From Bacteroidota bacterium (GTDB lineage: Bacteria > Bacteroidota > Bacteroidia > NORP154): DNA of 8,777 bases. The notes beneath the pieces are model-generated. The model worked only from the letters and a program-made list of their open reading frames with translations, did not search any database and was not told where the DNA came from. The stretch is taken from positions 1 to 8,777 of the forward strand of contig NVRZ01000115.1 in the NCBI GenBank assembly GCA_002401055.1, read 5' to 3'. A program made the translations under genes and the position numbers. The first letter of the stretch is position 1; each line of letters starts with the position of its first letter. Shown in pieces: positions 1 through 6,455 of this stretch.

Positions 1-1069
1 TATTAATTCCTGTAACCATATCCATCATTCTGCCTATGCCAATAAAAAATATAACCCATACTCCTTCAGAATACTCGGATGGAACCAGTGCGAAAATGTT
101 GTCAATATTTATCCAGATCCCTATAAATATAATCAGTCCAAAAATGAGATTATTCATGGCTACCTTCTTGTAAAGTATGCCCATACTCTTCAGGTCTTCT
201 GATTTCCAATATTCTGCAACAAAAGGATATGTTATTTTATAAAGAGCTCGACCGGGAACCATAATCACTGACGTAATAAAATATGCCGTTGTGTAAATGC
301 CAACCTCTCGCAGTCCTAACATTGCGGCAATCATCAATGAATCTACATATGTAGTAATCATTGTTGTGGTATTACTGAATACAAAGTAGATTCCATATCT
401 TATCAATTCAACCAGTTTATAAACATGGAAGAATGACATAATAGGTTTGAAGAAGAACTCCTTTATATGCACTGAATAAAGTATGGATGAAATGAAAACA
501 GCCAGAACCACTCCTATATACAATTGCACAAATTGTTTGAAATCCACGAATCCAAATGCAAAAAGAGCTATGCATAAACTAATAAGTACTCGGTTCAACA
601 ATTCGCGGAAGATTGAAGGAACTACTGTTTTTTTCAAAGACCTCAGGTATGCCTCAATAACATTGAACATCAACGTAAAAAACGCAAGTGGAATGATATA
701 ATATAGATACTCAATGAGTAAGGGTGATTTGACCAAGAAGTAGTCTACTATGACCGGCTGAAGCAAGACAAACAGGACAGAGAATAGTATAAATCCGATA
801 AATGATAGTATCAGAGACCAAAAGAAGATTCCCTGGTGTTGATTCTCGCGATCCTTGTAATATGGAAAGTACTTTAGTATTATTTGAGTTGACCCTAAGG
901 CAGAAGACTGTGCATAGATTGCCGCTATAAACGTCATAGCCCTTACCAATCCTACCTCAGAAGCAGTAAAGAAATTCGGAAAAAGCAATACTATGTTCAC
1001 ATAACCAAATGCAACGCCTATTGTTGATACGATAGTATTAAGAGCGCTTTGCCTTTGGATTATTCCCAT
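1..1069 (-). CDS. Wzx-like polysaccharide flippase (MOP superfamily), C-terminus cut off by window edge
   Basis: The minus strand is open from an ATG at 1067-1069 to the window edge, encoding 356 residues and starting MGIIQRQSALNTIVSTIG. About ten hydrophobic spans are visible (for example around 12-30, 82-104, 120-140, 160-198, 222-250, 256-274, 303-325 and 336-352). Segments such as YVDSLMIAAMLGLREVGIYT (241-260) and PGRALYKITYPFVAEYW (272-288) are typical of lipid-linked oligosaccharide flippases, which have 12-14 spans in about 450-500 residues. The remaining 100 or more residues lie outside the window. The protein would move the undecaprenyl-linked repeat unit from the inner to the outer leaflet of the cytoplasmic membrane. 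It lies 36 bp after the GT-C gene with no obvious Shine-Dalgarno sequence or terminator between, so it is probably in the same operon. Confidence 0.88.
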   Translation of the reverse strand, partial: MGIIQRQSALNTIVSTIGVAFGYVNIVLLFPNFFTASEVGLVRAMTFIAAIYAQSSALGSTQIILKYFPYYKDRENQHQGIFFWSLILSFIGFILFSVLFVLLQPVIVDYFLVKSPLLIEYLYYIIPLAFFTLMFNVIEAYLRSLKKTVVPSIFRELLNRVLISLCIALFAFGFVDFKQFVQLYIGVVLAVFISSILYSVHIKEFFFKPIMSFFHVYKLVELIRYGIYFVFSNTTTMITTYVDSLMIAAMLGLREVGIYTTAYFITSVIMVPGRALYKITYPFVAEYWKSEDLKSMGILYKKVAMNNLIFGLIIFIGIWINIDNIFALVPSEYSEGVWVIFFIGIGRMMDMVTGIN

Positions 1070-1105
1070 GAACTAAACAGATATTTTAATTGTGAATAAT
1101 GCAGC

Positions 1106-2740
1106 TTACTTTAGAACCTTGAAGCTGAATTTATCATAATCTAGTTTCTCAAAATAAATTACCTGAAATTCCTTGGCCTTCACATTAAATACGGCCTCAT
1201 GTTTATCCAAATTATTATTATAGAGAAAGAATTTATTATCAAACTCAACAATCTTCTTCGGGAGGTGAGGAATTTCAAATCTTGCATCTTCAGGATAACG
1301 GACAACAACAATTGATTTATTTTTGGTCACATCTATTGAATACGACTTTTTGGTAACGCCAAAAGAATAATATTTATCAGAATCATGCACTACTCCCAAT
1401 ACAATAATTTGCTTACCCCTTAAACTCTTAAGTCGTTCAAGATAATCTATCATTCCATTCTTAAATAAAATAGCCTCGTCATTTAGGTACATGGGCAGGA
1501 TAACTGCAATTGTATCCGATTCAAGCTCCAAGTTGCTTAGCTGTCGCTCCATGATCGGTCTAATGACAAAGGAAGCATAGTGCTTTTTCTTGATGTCAAT
1601 TGCTTGGACCAAAAGAGGCAGACCAAAGGAGGCCAATAGAAGCCACTTCCACGCCTTTCTATCCATGCTCCTTATAAAATAAAGCAAGAAAAAAATGAAG
1701 AACATTCCTGATACACTTGAATAACGCTTCCCAACTGAATAGATCAAAGAAGGACCATAAAGGGCTATGATAAAGATGAAAATCAGGAGTAACAATATCT
1801 TGTAATTACTTTTGAAGAATTGATACCCAAGAAACAGTATTACAGGCAGTGCAAAAACTGAGTACATAATCTTAAAGCCGCTTATTTGCTGACAAGCCAG
1901 AAACATATTTAGAATGACTCCAGTAATAGTAGTTCCCGGGTGATAGTCCCCGATGCCATCGAACAACAACACCCTGATGTACAGATAAATCAAAACAAGT
2001 AAAATAAGAAATCCAGTGTGAAATGCAAGATATTTTGTGTGCGTCTTTATTTGCGCCACCAGATCTAACTTATTGAGAAAGCTATAAATAACCAGTGCAA
2101 ATGCGGGTAACATGCACACAATAACTCCTGTTTCCTTTGTAAGCAAAAATAAGCTGGCGAGTACATACATCAATACTATTTTAAAGGCACTCCTTTTATT
2201 CAACAGCTGATAACACAGATACACAATCGAGAAAGTGTAAATACTAACAAGCACTCCCAGGCGATTTACATAAGAAAACTGCGAATGCACATGTCCGGAG
2301 TGCAGTGAATAAAGAACAATCGCCAAAATCGCATATTTCATACCCAGATGCTGATTCACAAATGAAGAGAGTATTAGCAATGAAACAAAAAAGTAGAAAG
2401 TGTTTGAGATTTTGAAAAAATTCACTCCAAACGAATCTGACAAACGCTCATCGATCCAAAAGGTTAGTTCATAAACCGGTCGATAAATATCAGTTCTAGA
2501 GGTAACAGGCGCATCGTACATATTAAATGTGCCAGACATAGTAGTTTCAAAGAGCTCAATAAAATTTAAGGACTTTATGAAGCTGTGAACGACTAAATAA
2601 TCCTCAACAGATGGCACTCCTATAAACAAGAAAATAGAAAACAGCAAAAGTGATGCTACCAAAGAAACACTTAGTAGCGTTCCATGGCTAATCAGTTCTT
2701 CCGTAGTTAGCTTAAGACCTTTTGCAATTGAGCCAATCAT
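1106..2740 (-). CDS. GT-C-type membrane glycosyltransferase (PMT/TMTC-like)
   Basis: A 544-residue protein with roughly eleven hydrophobic spans between residues 20 and 380, then a soluble tail of about 145-160 residues. Three signatures match bacterial GT-C proteins related to O-mannosyltransferases: YRPVYELTFWIDE (86-98; the family has YRPL-x-x-L-S-F), LYSLHSGHVHS (143-153; the family has ALHPVHVES), and FLLTKETG (198-205; the family has LLSKETA). The acidic pair E46-D47, after the first membrane span, is in the right place for the catalytic Asp of the first outer loop. Such enzymes use a polyprenyl-phosphate sugar and transfer it on the outer face of the cytoplasmic membrane; the DPM1-like enzyme two genes upstream is a plausible donor supplier. 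The acceptor is unknown: it could be the glycan, a lipid or a protein. It might instead be a polymerase-like protein, but the signatures fit GT-C better. Confidence 0.75.
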   Translation of the reverse strand: MIGSIAKGLKLTTEELISHGTLLSVSLVASLLLFSIFLFIGVPSVEDYLVVHSFIKSLNFIELFETTMSGTFNMYDAPVTSRTDIYRPVYELTFWIDERLSDSFGVNFFKISNTFYFFVSLLILSSFVNQHLGMKYAILAIVLYSLHSGHVHSQFSYVNRLGVLVSIYTFSIVYLCYQLLNKRSAFKIVLMYVLASLFLLTKETGVIVCMLPAFALVIYSFLNKLDLVAQIKTHTKYLAFHTGFLILLVLIYLYIRVLLFDGIGDYHPGTTITGVILNMFLACQQISGFKIMYSVFALPVILFLGYQFFKSNYKILLLLIFIFIIALYGPSLIYSVGKRYSSVSGMFFIFFLLYFIRSMDRKAWKWLLLASFGLPLLVQAIDIKKKHYASFVIRPIMERQLSNLELESDTIAVILPMYLNDEAILFKNGMIDYLERLKSLRGKQIIVLGVVHDSDKYYSFGVTKKSYSIDVTKNKSIVVVRYPEDARFEIPHLPKKIVEFDNKFFLYNNNLDKHEAVFNVKAKEFQVIYFEKLDYDKFSFKVLK

Positions 2741-2748
2741 TAGAATTA

Positions 2749-2753
2749 CCCCT
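2749..2753 (-). promoter_or_regulatory. Possible Shine-Dalgarno AGGGG before the GT-C gene
   Basis: The minus strand reads AGGGG eight bases before the ATG at 2738-2740, which supports that start. Most other genes in the window lack such a motif, so this may be incidental. Confidence 0.3.
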
Positions 2754-2764
2754 GGTTAAATGAC

Positions 2765-3463
2765 TTATTTTTTCTCAGCAACTACAACCACTTGCGTAAA
2801 AATGTCTTTGGGTCCAAAATAGTATTTGATGACATTGAAACCGGCCCTCTCCAAGGTATCCACCGCATGTTTTTTTGATTTTACTCTTGTGATTTCATCA
2901 GGATGTAGTTTTATATTCATTCTAAAAATTTTATTCAGAATGAAGTGAGCAGAATCCAAGATAAAAACGGTAAATCCAAAAACAGGAGGCCAAAGTATAA
3001 TCAATCGACCATCATCAGTAAGAACACGGTGAAATTCACCTAGTATCTCATGAATCTCCTCTTGGGTAAAATGCTCCATTACTCCTAGATTATACAATCC
3101 CTGGTAAGACTTTTCCTCAAATGGTAAATCAAAAATATTACCCTGAACAGTTTTACAATTATCGCCATGAATGCCTTTGTAAATCTTAAGTGCCTTAGCT
3201 GAAATGTCAAGAGCGGTAATATCCATGTACCCTGCAATATCCTCATCTACTTGTCCGCTACCGCAGCCAGCATGTAATGCTATAGTACCTTGTGCAAAGT
3301 ATTTCTTGATAAAATGATTGAGGATATTTTTTACCACCATTCTTCTGTAAATACCAGCTAAGAAATCATAGACTACGTTACTGGATTTATCCTTATTGTC
3401 CCAGTATATGTCCCAGTCCTCCTCAATTAATATGTTCTGCTCTTCTCTGGTACTCATTTCCAT
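2765..3463 (-). CDS. Class I SAM-dependent methyltransferase (Methyltransf_11-like)
   Basis: A 232-residue Rossmann methyltransferase. SAM-binding motif I is LHAGCGSG (63-70), the ribose-binding acidic residue is D86 in ALDIS, the adenine-side segment is GNIFDLPF (108-115), and NLGVMEHF (125-132) is the VxEH motif shared with UbiE/UbiG-like enzymes. A hydrophobic patch (about 160-180) and a basic stretch (about 186-200) follow, which could be a lipid- or acceptor-binding lid. The methylated atom and substrate are unknown. Its place between a lipid-phosphate sugar synthase and a GT-C transferase suggests O-methylation of a sugar or its lipid-linked form (inference). Two starts are possible: Met1 at 3463, or Met3 at 3457, which would make an exact 4-bp ATGA overlap with the GT2 stop, like the SDR/GT2 junction. 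I favour Met3 slightly. Confidence 0.85.
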   Translation of the reverse strand: MEMSTREEQNILIEEDWDIYWDNKDKSSNVVYDFLAGIYRRMVVKNILNHFIKKYFAQGTIALHAGCGSGQVDEDIAGYMDITALDISAKALKIYKGIHGDNCKTVQGNIFDLPFEEKSYQGLYNLGVMEHFTQEEIHEILGEFHRVLTDDGRLIILWPPVFGFTVFILDSAHFILNKIFRMNIKLHPDEITRVKSKKHAVDTLERAGFNVIKYYFGPKDIFTQVVVVAEKK

Positions 3464-4188
3464 ATTAAAGATTTGAAGTTAAATAGTTTTCTCACAAACA
3501 GTTTGCCAAGAAATTGAACACTCGTCCAGGCATCCTTAAAGGTCATCTTAGATGATCCATAAGTTCTTGAGGGTAGCTCAATAGGAAACTCCACAATGGA
3601 AATCTTGTTGCAATGCAGTATAAATAAACTTTCAAAAAAGAAGGAATATCCATTCGACAGAATCAGAGAAAAAATCCCCTCTTGAATGGCCTTTAATTTG
3701 TATAACCTAAACGCTCCACTTGCATCATAAGGCATTCTCAACAGATTCACAGTAAGAAAATGACCTAAATGAGTAAGTGACTTGCGAAACATATTCCATG
3801 TTGCCAGGCTATCCTTTTGCATGTATCTCGATCCCAATACAATGTTTGCCCTTTCACTCAGTTTAATAAATTCTAAAATGTACGACGGTGAATGTGTAAA
3901 ATCACAATCCATAGTGACCAATAGCTCATAATCCTTTTCATAAGCATATTTGATTCCATCTTTATGCGCACTGCCTATTCCTAACTTTCCCTCACGATGT
4001 ATTGCAAATGTGTTGGAATTCTTCTCGATTATCCTGTCAATAATCTCCCCTGTTCCATCAGGCGAATTGTCATCCAGCAGTAATATATCCGCCTCGATAC
4101 CCAAGCCAATCACCTCTCGATGAATGCGTTCTACATTTTCGGCTTCATTGTAGGTCGGAATAAATATTAGAATTTTATTTGAGGTCAT
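3454..4188 (-). CDS. GT2 polyprenyl-phosphate sugar synthase (DPM1-like)
   Basis: A 244-residue GT-A glycosyltransferase. Motifs in order are FIPTYNEAEN (9-18), the nucleotide-binding LLLDDNSPDGTG (36-47), HREGKLGIGSA (64-74), the metal-binding DxD inside MDCDF (94-96), LGSRY (118-122) and SRTYGSSKM (207-215). This set, especially DDNSPDGT and REGKLGLGSA-like, is typical of dolichyl/polyprenyl-phosphate mannose synthases. They move a hexose, often mannose from GDP-mannose, to a polyprenyl phosphate on the cytoplasmic face of the membrane. There is no C-terminal membrane domain; a basic, hydrophobic tail (about 225-244) may dock to the membrane. The lipid-linked sugar it makes would be the natural donor for the GT-C protein two genes downstream. 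The gene overlaps the SDR gene by 4 bp and the methyltransferase gene by 4 or 10 bp. The exact sugar is not determined by sequence. Confidence 0.88.
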   Translation of the reverse strand: MTSNKILIFIPTYNEAENVERIHREVIGLGIEADILLLDDNSPDGTGEIIDRIIEKNSNTFAIHREGKLGIGSAHKDGIKYAYEKDYELLVTMDCDFTHSPSYILEFIKLSERANIVLGSRYMQKDSLATWNMFRKSLTHLGHFLTVNLLRMPYDASGAFRLYKLKAIQEGIFSLILSNGYSFFFESLFILHCNKISIVEFPIELPSRTYGSSKMTFKDAWTSVQFLGKLFVRKLFNFKSLIWK

Positions 4189-4197
4189 CCTTTTTTT
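4185..4197 (-). other. A7 run and 4-bp ATGA stop/start overlap at the SDR/GT2 junction
   Basis: The SDR gene ends CTA AAA AAA GGA TGA, and the ATG of the GT2 gene (4186-4188) overlaps the TGA (4185-4187). The run of seven A (4191-4197 on the minus strand) is aligned to the SDR codons as A AAA AAA, which fits the X XXY YYZ pattern of bacterial -1 slippery sites. A -1 slip would skip the SDR stop and continue straight into the GT2 reading frame as AGG ATG ACC. Ordinary translational coupling by re-initiation at ATGA is the simpler reading. No downstream pseudoknot was identified by eye. Confidence 0.45.
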
Positions 4198-5132
4198 AGC
4201 TCTTCTTCAACCAATATTTTAATCATCTCGTCGAAGTTATGGGTTGGCGTCCAATCCGTATCTATCATTAACTTTTGGCTATTACCAAAAAGATTTCTCT
4301 TTTGCTTTTTGGTAATAATATCCTTCGATATCTTTACGTAGTCTTTCCAATTCATTCCAAGGTATGAAAAAACCTTCTCAACAAAGTCTTCAACGCTATG
4401 TATACTACCGCTGGAGATCACATAAATATCAGATAGGTCAAGCTGGATGATTCTAAACACCGCTTCCACGTAATCTGGCGCGTAGCCCCAATCTATCCTT
4501 GAATCCAAACTTCCAAGTTGCAATTCATTTGCCTTGTTGTTTTTAATGGCTACCGCAGTTTCAACAATTTTTTTAGATACATACTTTGATTGTCGAAGTG
4601 GAGATTCATGATTATAAAAAATACCCACAGATGCGAAAACACCGTGATTCTCCCAATAAAATTGACATGCTTTTACACCTGCAGCTTTGGTTATTCCGTA
4701 GATACAATCAGGATTAATCGGAGTGCTTTCATCTTGTTGTTCATTTTCCGGATTTCCAAAAAGGTGGGAAGAAGCAGCATAAAATAATTTTGCATTAGAC
4801 TTGTGATTTCTGATTGCCTCAAGAAAGTTAACCAGTGACTTAACATTGATGTCAATACTTCTTTGAAATAATTCACCCTCATCTATCTGTTTATCTCCAG
4901 AAGACTGATGTGTCGCCGCCAGATAATAGATTTCATCTGGCTGAAACGATGCAACAACTTTCTCTACCTCCAAATTATTTTGAATGTTAACCACATCATA
5001 AGTATCTCCGTCACTCATTACAGTACTCGTACTTGATATCCCTAATATCTTGTAGTTCTTCCGCTTGAGCAATTGGAAAAGATATGTCCCATCCTGTCCA
5101 GTATGGCCCACTATAATTGCCTTTTTACTCAT
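4185..5132 (-). CDS. GDP-mannose 4,6-dehydratase-like SDR (NAD(P)-dependent sugar epimerase/dehydratase/reductase)
   Basis: A 315-residue extended short-chain dehydrogenase. The nucleotide-binding loop is GHTGQDG (9-15). The catalytic YxxxK is Y145/K149. Downstream, YNHESP (173-178) and LDSRIDWGYAPDYV (209-222) are hallmarks of the GDP-mannose 4,6-dehydratase branch. Two things differ from a standard dehydratase. The active-site segment reads ASSHLFG (120-126) where dehydratases have a Ser/Thr-Ser-Glu pattern, so the Glu that normally drives 4,6-dehydration is replaced by His123. The Arg-rich NADP-binding stretch after strand 2 is also missing (GISSTST instead). The protein is shorter than the usual 340-370 residues. 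It may therefore be a 4-reductase or epimerase rather than a dehydratase (inference). Its TGA overlaps the next gene's ATG by 4 bp. The start follows a 48-bp gap with no clear Shine-Dalgarno sequence. Confidence 0.85.
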   Translation of the reverse strand: MSKKAIIVGHTGQDGTYLFQLLKRKNYKILGISSTSTVMSDGDTYDVVNIQNNLEVEKVVASFQPDEIYYLAATHQSSGDKQIDEGELFQRSIDINVKSLVNFLEAIRNHKSNAKLFYAASSHLFGNPENEQQDESTPINPDCIYGITKAAGVKACQFYWENHGVFASVGIFYNHESPLRQSKYVSKKIVETAVAIKNNKANELQLGSLDSRIDWGYAPDYVEAVFRIIQLDLSDIYVISSGSIHSVEDFVEKVFSYLGMNWKDYVKISKDIITKKQKRNLFGNSQKLMIDTDWTPTHNFDEMIKILVEEELKKG

Positions 5133-5141
5133 ATATTACAA

Positions 5142-5161
5142 TACAATCGTTATCGAGTGTA
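5142..5161 (-). other. Small imperfect hairpin before the SDR start codon
   Basis: In the 48-bp gap between the C-methyltransferase and SDR genes, the arms 5142-5149 and 5154-5161 pair over seven of eight positions around a 4-base loop. The single mismatch is at 5146/5157. In the transcript the hairpin would end about nine bases before the SDR start codon. It has no following U-tract, so it is not a convincing terminator. It could affect ribosome access or mRNA processing, or it may be chance in AT-rich DNA. Confidence 0.3.
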
Positions 5162-5180
5162 ATCTTCTTAGAGGTCCATA

Positions 5181-6434
5181 TTATCCTACTATCTCAATCT
5201 CTGGTAAAGGAAAAATAAATTTACCGCCAGCCTCCATGAACGATGTTTCTCTCTCCAATATCCCTTTTCTAAAATGCCAGGGAAGTACAAAGAAATATTC
5301 TGGCTTCATAGATTTGGCATCTTCTTCGGATATTATCGGGATACCTGTGCCCGGCGTAAAGGATCCAAATTTATCCTCATTAACCTCCGCGATGTAGGGA
5401 ATATCTTCCTCTGTGAATCCGCAATATTGAAGCACAACATTCCCTTTGGTAGAGGCCCCATAACCAAACACCTTTGCTCCCTTATCAGCTAACTCTGATA
5501 ATAACTGAAGTAATTCCTCTCTGTGCTTTTCAACACGATCTGCAAATTCTTTATAGGGATGAAGCTCGTTTAATCCCAGCTCCTTCTCTTTCGCTTCAAC
5601 TTCCTGCACCGATGAGCTCACGATATGTGAAGAATTTGCCTTAGCAACAGCCAATAAAAAACTTCCTCCATTTGTATCGTTAAGTTGAACATCGATAATC
5701 TTCATGCCCACCTTTTTAACCATCCACTGGATTTGCAACATGCCATAGTACTCTAAATGCTCATGACACACCGTATCATATGCGTTCGCCTCCATCATGG
5801 CTGGCAGATAACTTTGCTCAAATACCCATATACCCTCATCCGCCATCACATCGTGAACCTGTTGTACAAATGACAAAGGATCTTCTAAATCATAAATCAT
5901 TGCGATGGAGGTCACAACTTTTGCCTTAAGTTCTCCATAAAGGTTCTGTACAGCCTTTGCAGAAAAAAACTCGGGGATAAGTTGAATATGCCCTGGATAA
6001 TAATCTTTGAACTTAATGCCTGTAGGATCGATACCCGTCAAACGCAAACCCCTATCTTCTGGGTAAAATTGCAAAAGTGTGCTATCATTACTCCCAATAT
6101 CAATGACCAGCTCATCATTTTCTAACTCAATAAAGTTCTGAACGTACTCAACAATTCCCTTCAGGTGCTGTACCATGCCCTTGTTAAGACCTGAGCGATA
6201 ACCGTAATTTAAGCCATACATTTCCTCTCCATCAAAGGAATGATGAAGCTGGACCAAATTACACACATCCTCTCCATTCTTAGAATGACATTTAACAAGT
6301 TCTAATGGTCCCGATCCCACGTTTTCATCTCGACCATTTGGGAAAACACCTGTTAGGGCTTGCTCTCCAAGATGAAGTATTGGAACCAGGTTCTTATTGC
6401 CACATATCATGCATTTATCTATGTTTTTGTACAT
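5181..6434 (-). CDS. Sugar C-methyltransferase, class I SAM-dependent, three-domain (TylC3/NovU type)
   Basis: A 417-residue protein with the full architecture of nucleotide-sugar C-methyltransferases. The N-terminal zinc-binding domain has cysteines C8, C11, C49 and C58, with the typical LHLGEQ segment. The central Rossmann domain has the SAM loop DIGSND (112-117), acidic D136 in GIDPTG, and CHEHLEYY (223-230); the E and H of this last motif are the catalytic region in characterised relatives. The C-terminal domain carries FGYGASTKGN (323-332), PGTGIPI (361-367) and VLPWHFR (383-389). Such enzymes methylate a carbon, usually C3, next to the keto group of a 4-keto-6-deoxy nucleotide sugar, giving a branched sugar. 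Length fits the family's usual 400-420 residues and no part is missing. It sits 48 bp upstream of the SDR gene, an expected partner. The specific sugar cannot be read from sequence. Confidence 0.9.
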   Translation of the reverse strand: MYKNIDKCMICGNKNLVPILHLGEQALTGVFPNGRDENVGSGPLELVKCHSKNGEDVCNLVQLHHSFDGEEMYGLNYGYRSGLNKGMVQHLKGIVEYVQNFIELENDELVIDIGSNDSTLLQFYPEDRGLRLTGIDPTGIKFKDYYPGHIQLIPEFFSAKAVQNLYGELKAKVVTSIAMIYDLEDPLSFVQQVHDVMADEGIWVFEQSYLPAMMEANAYDTVCHEHLEYYGMLQIQWMVKKVGMKIIDVQLNDTNGGSFLLAVAKANSSHIVSSSVQEVEAKEKELGLNELHPYKEFADRVEKHREELLQLLSELADKGAKVFGYGASTKGNVVLQYCGFTEEDIPYIAEVNEDKFGSFTPGTGIPIISEEDAKSMKPEYFFVLPWHFRKGILERETSFMEAGGKFIFPLPEIEIVG

Positions 6435-6455
6435 AACCGATTGAGATATTAGATA

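Noticed and set aside
483..701. 72-codon open frame on the plus strand
   Set aside because: It lies wholly antisense to the well-supported flippase gene, and its translation has no recognisable domain or hydrophobic pattern.
1070..1105. Gap between the GT-C and flippase genes considered as a promoter or terminator
   Set aside because: It is AT-rich but holds no clear -7/-33 Bacteroidota promoter pair, no stem and no U-tract.
4185..5132. Annotating the SDR outright as GDP-mannose 4,6-dehydratase (gmd)
   Set aside because: The catalytic Glu is His and the Arg-rich NADP segment is absent, so the specific activity and symbol are not justified.
5065..5492. Plus-strand open frames across the C-methyltransferase/SDR junction
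   Set aside because: They are antisense to two clear genes whose motifs account for the coding bias; the translations look random.
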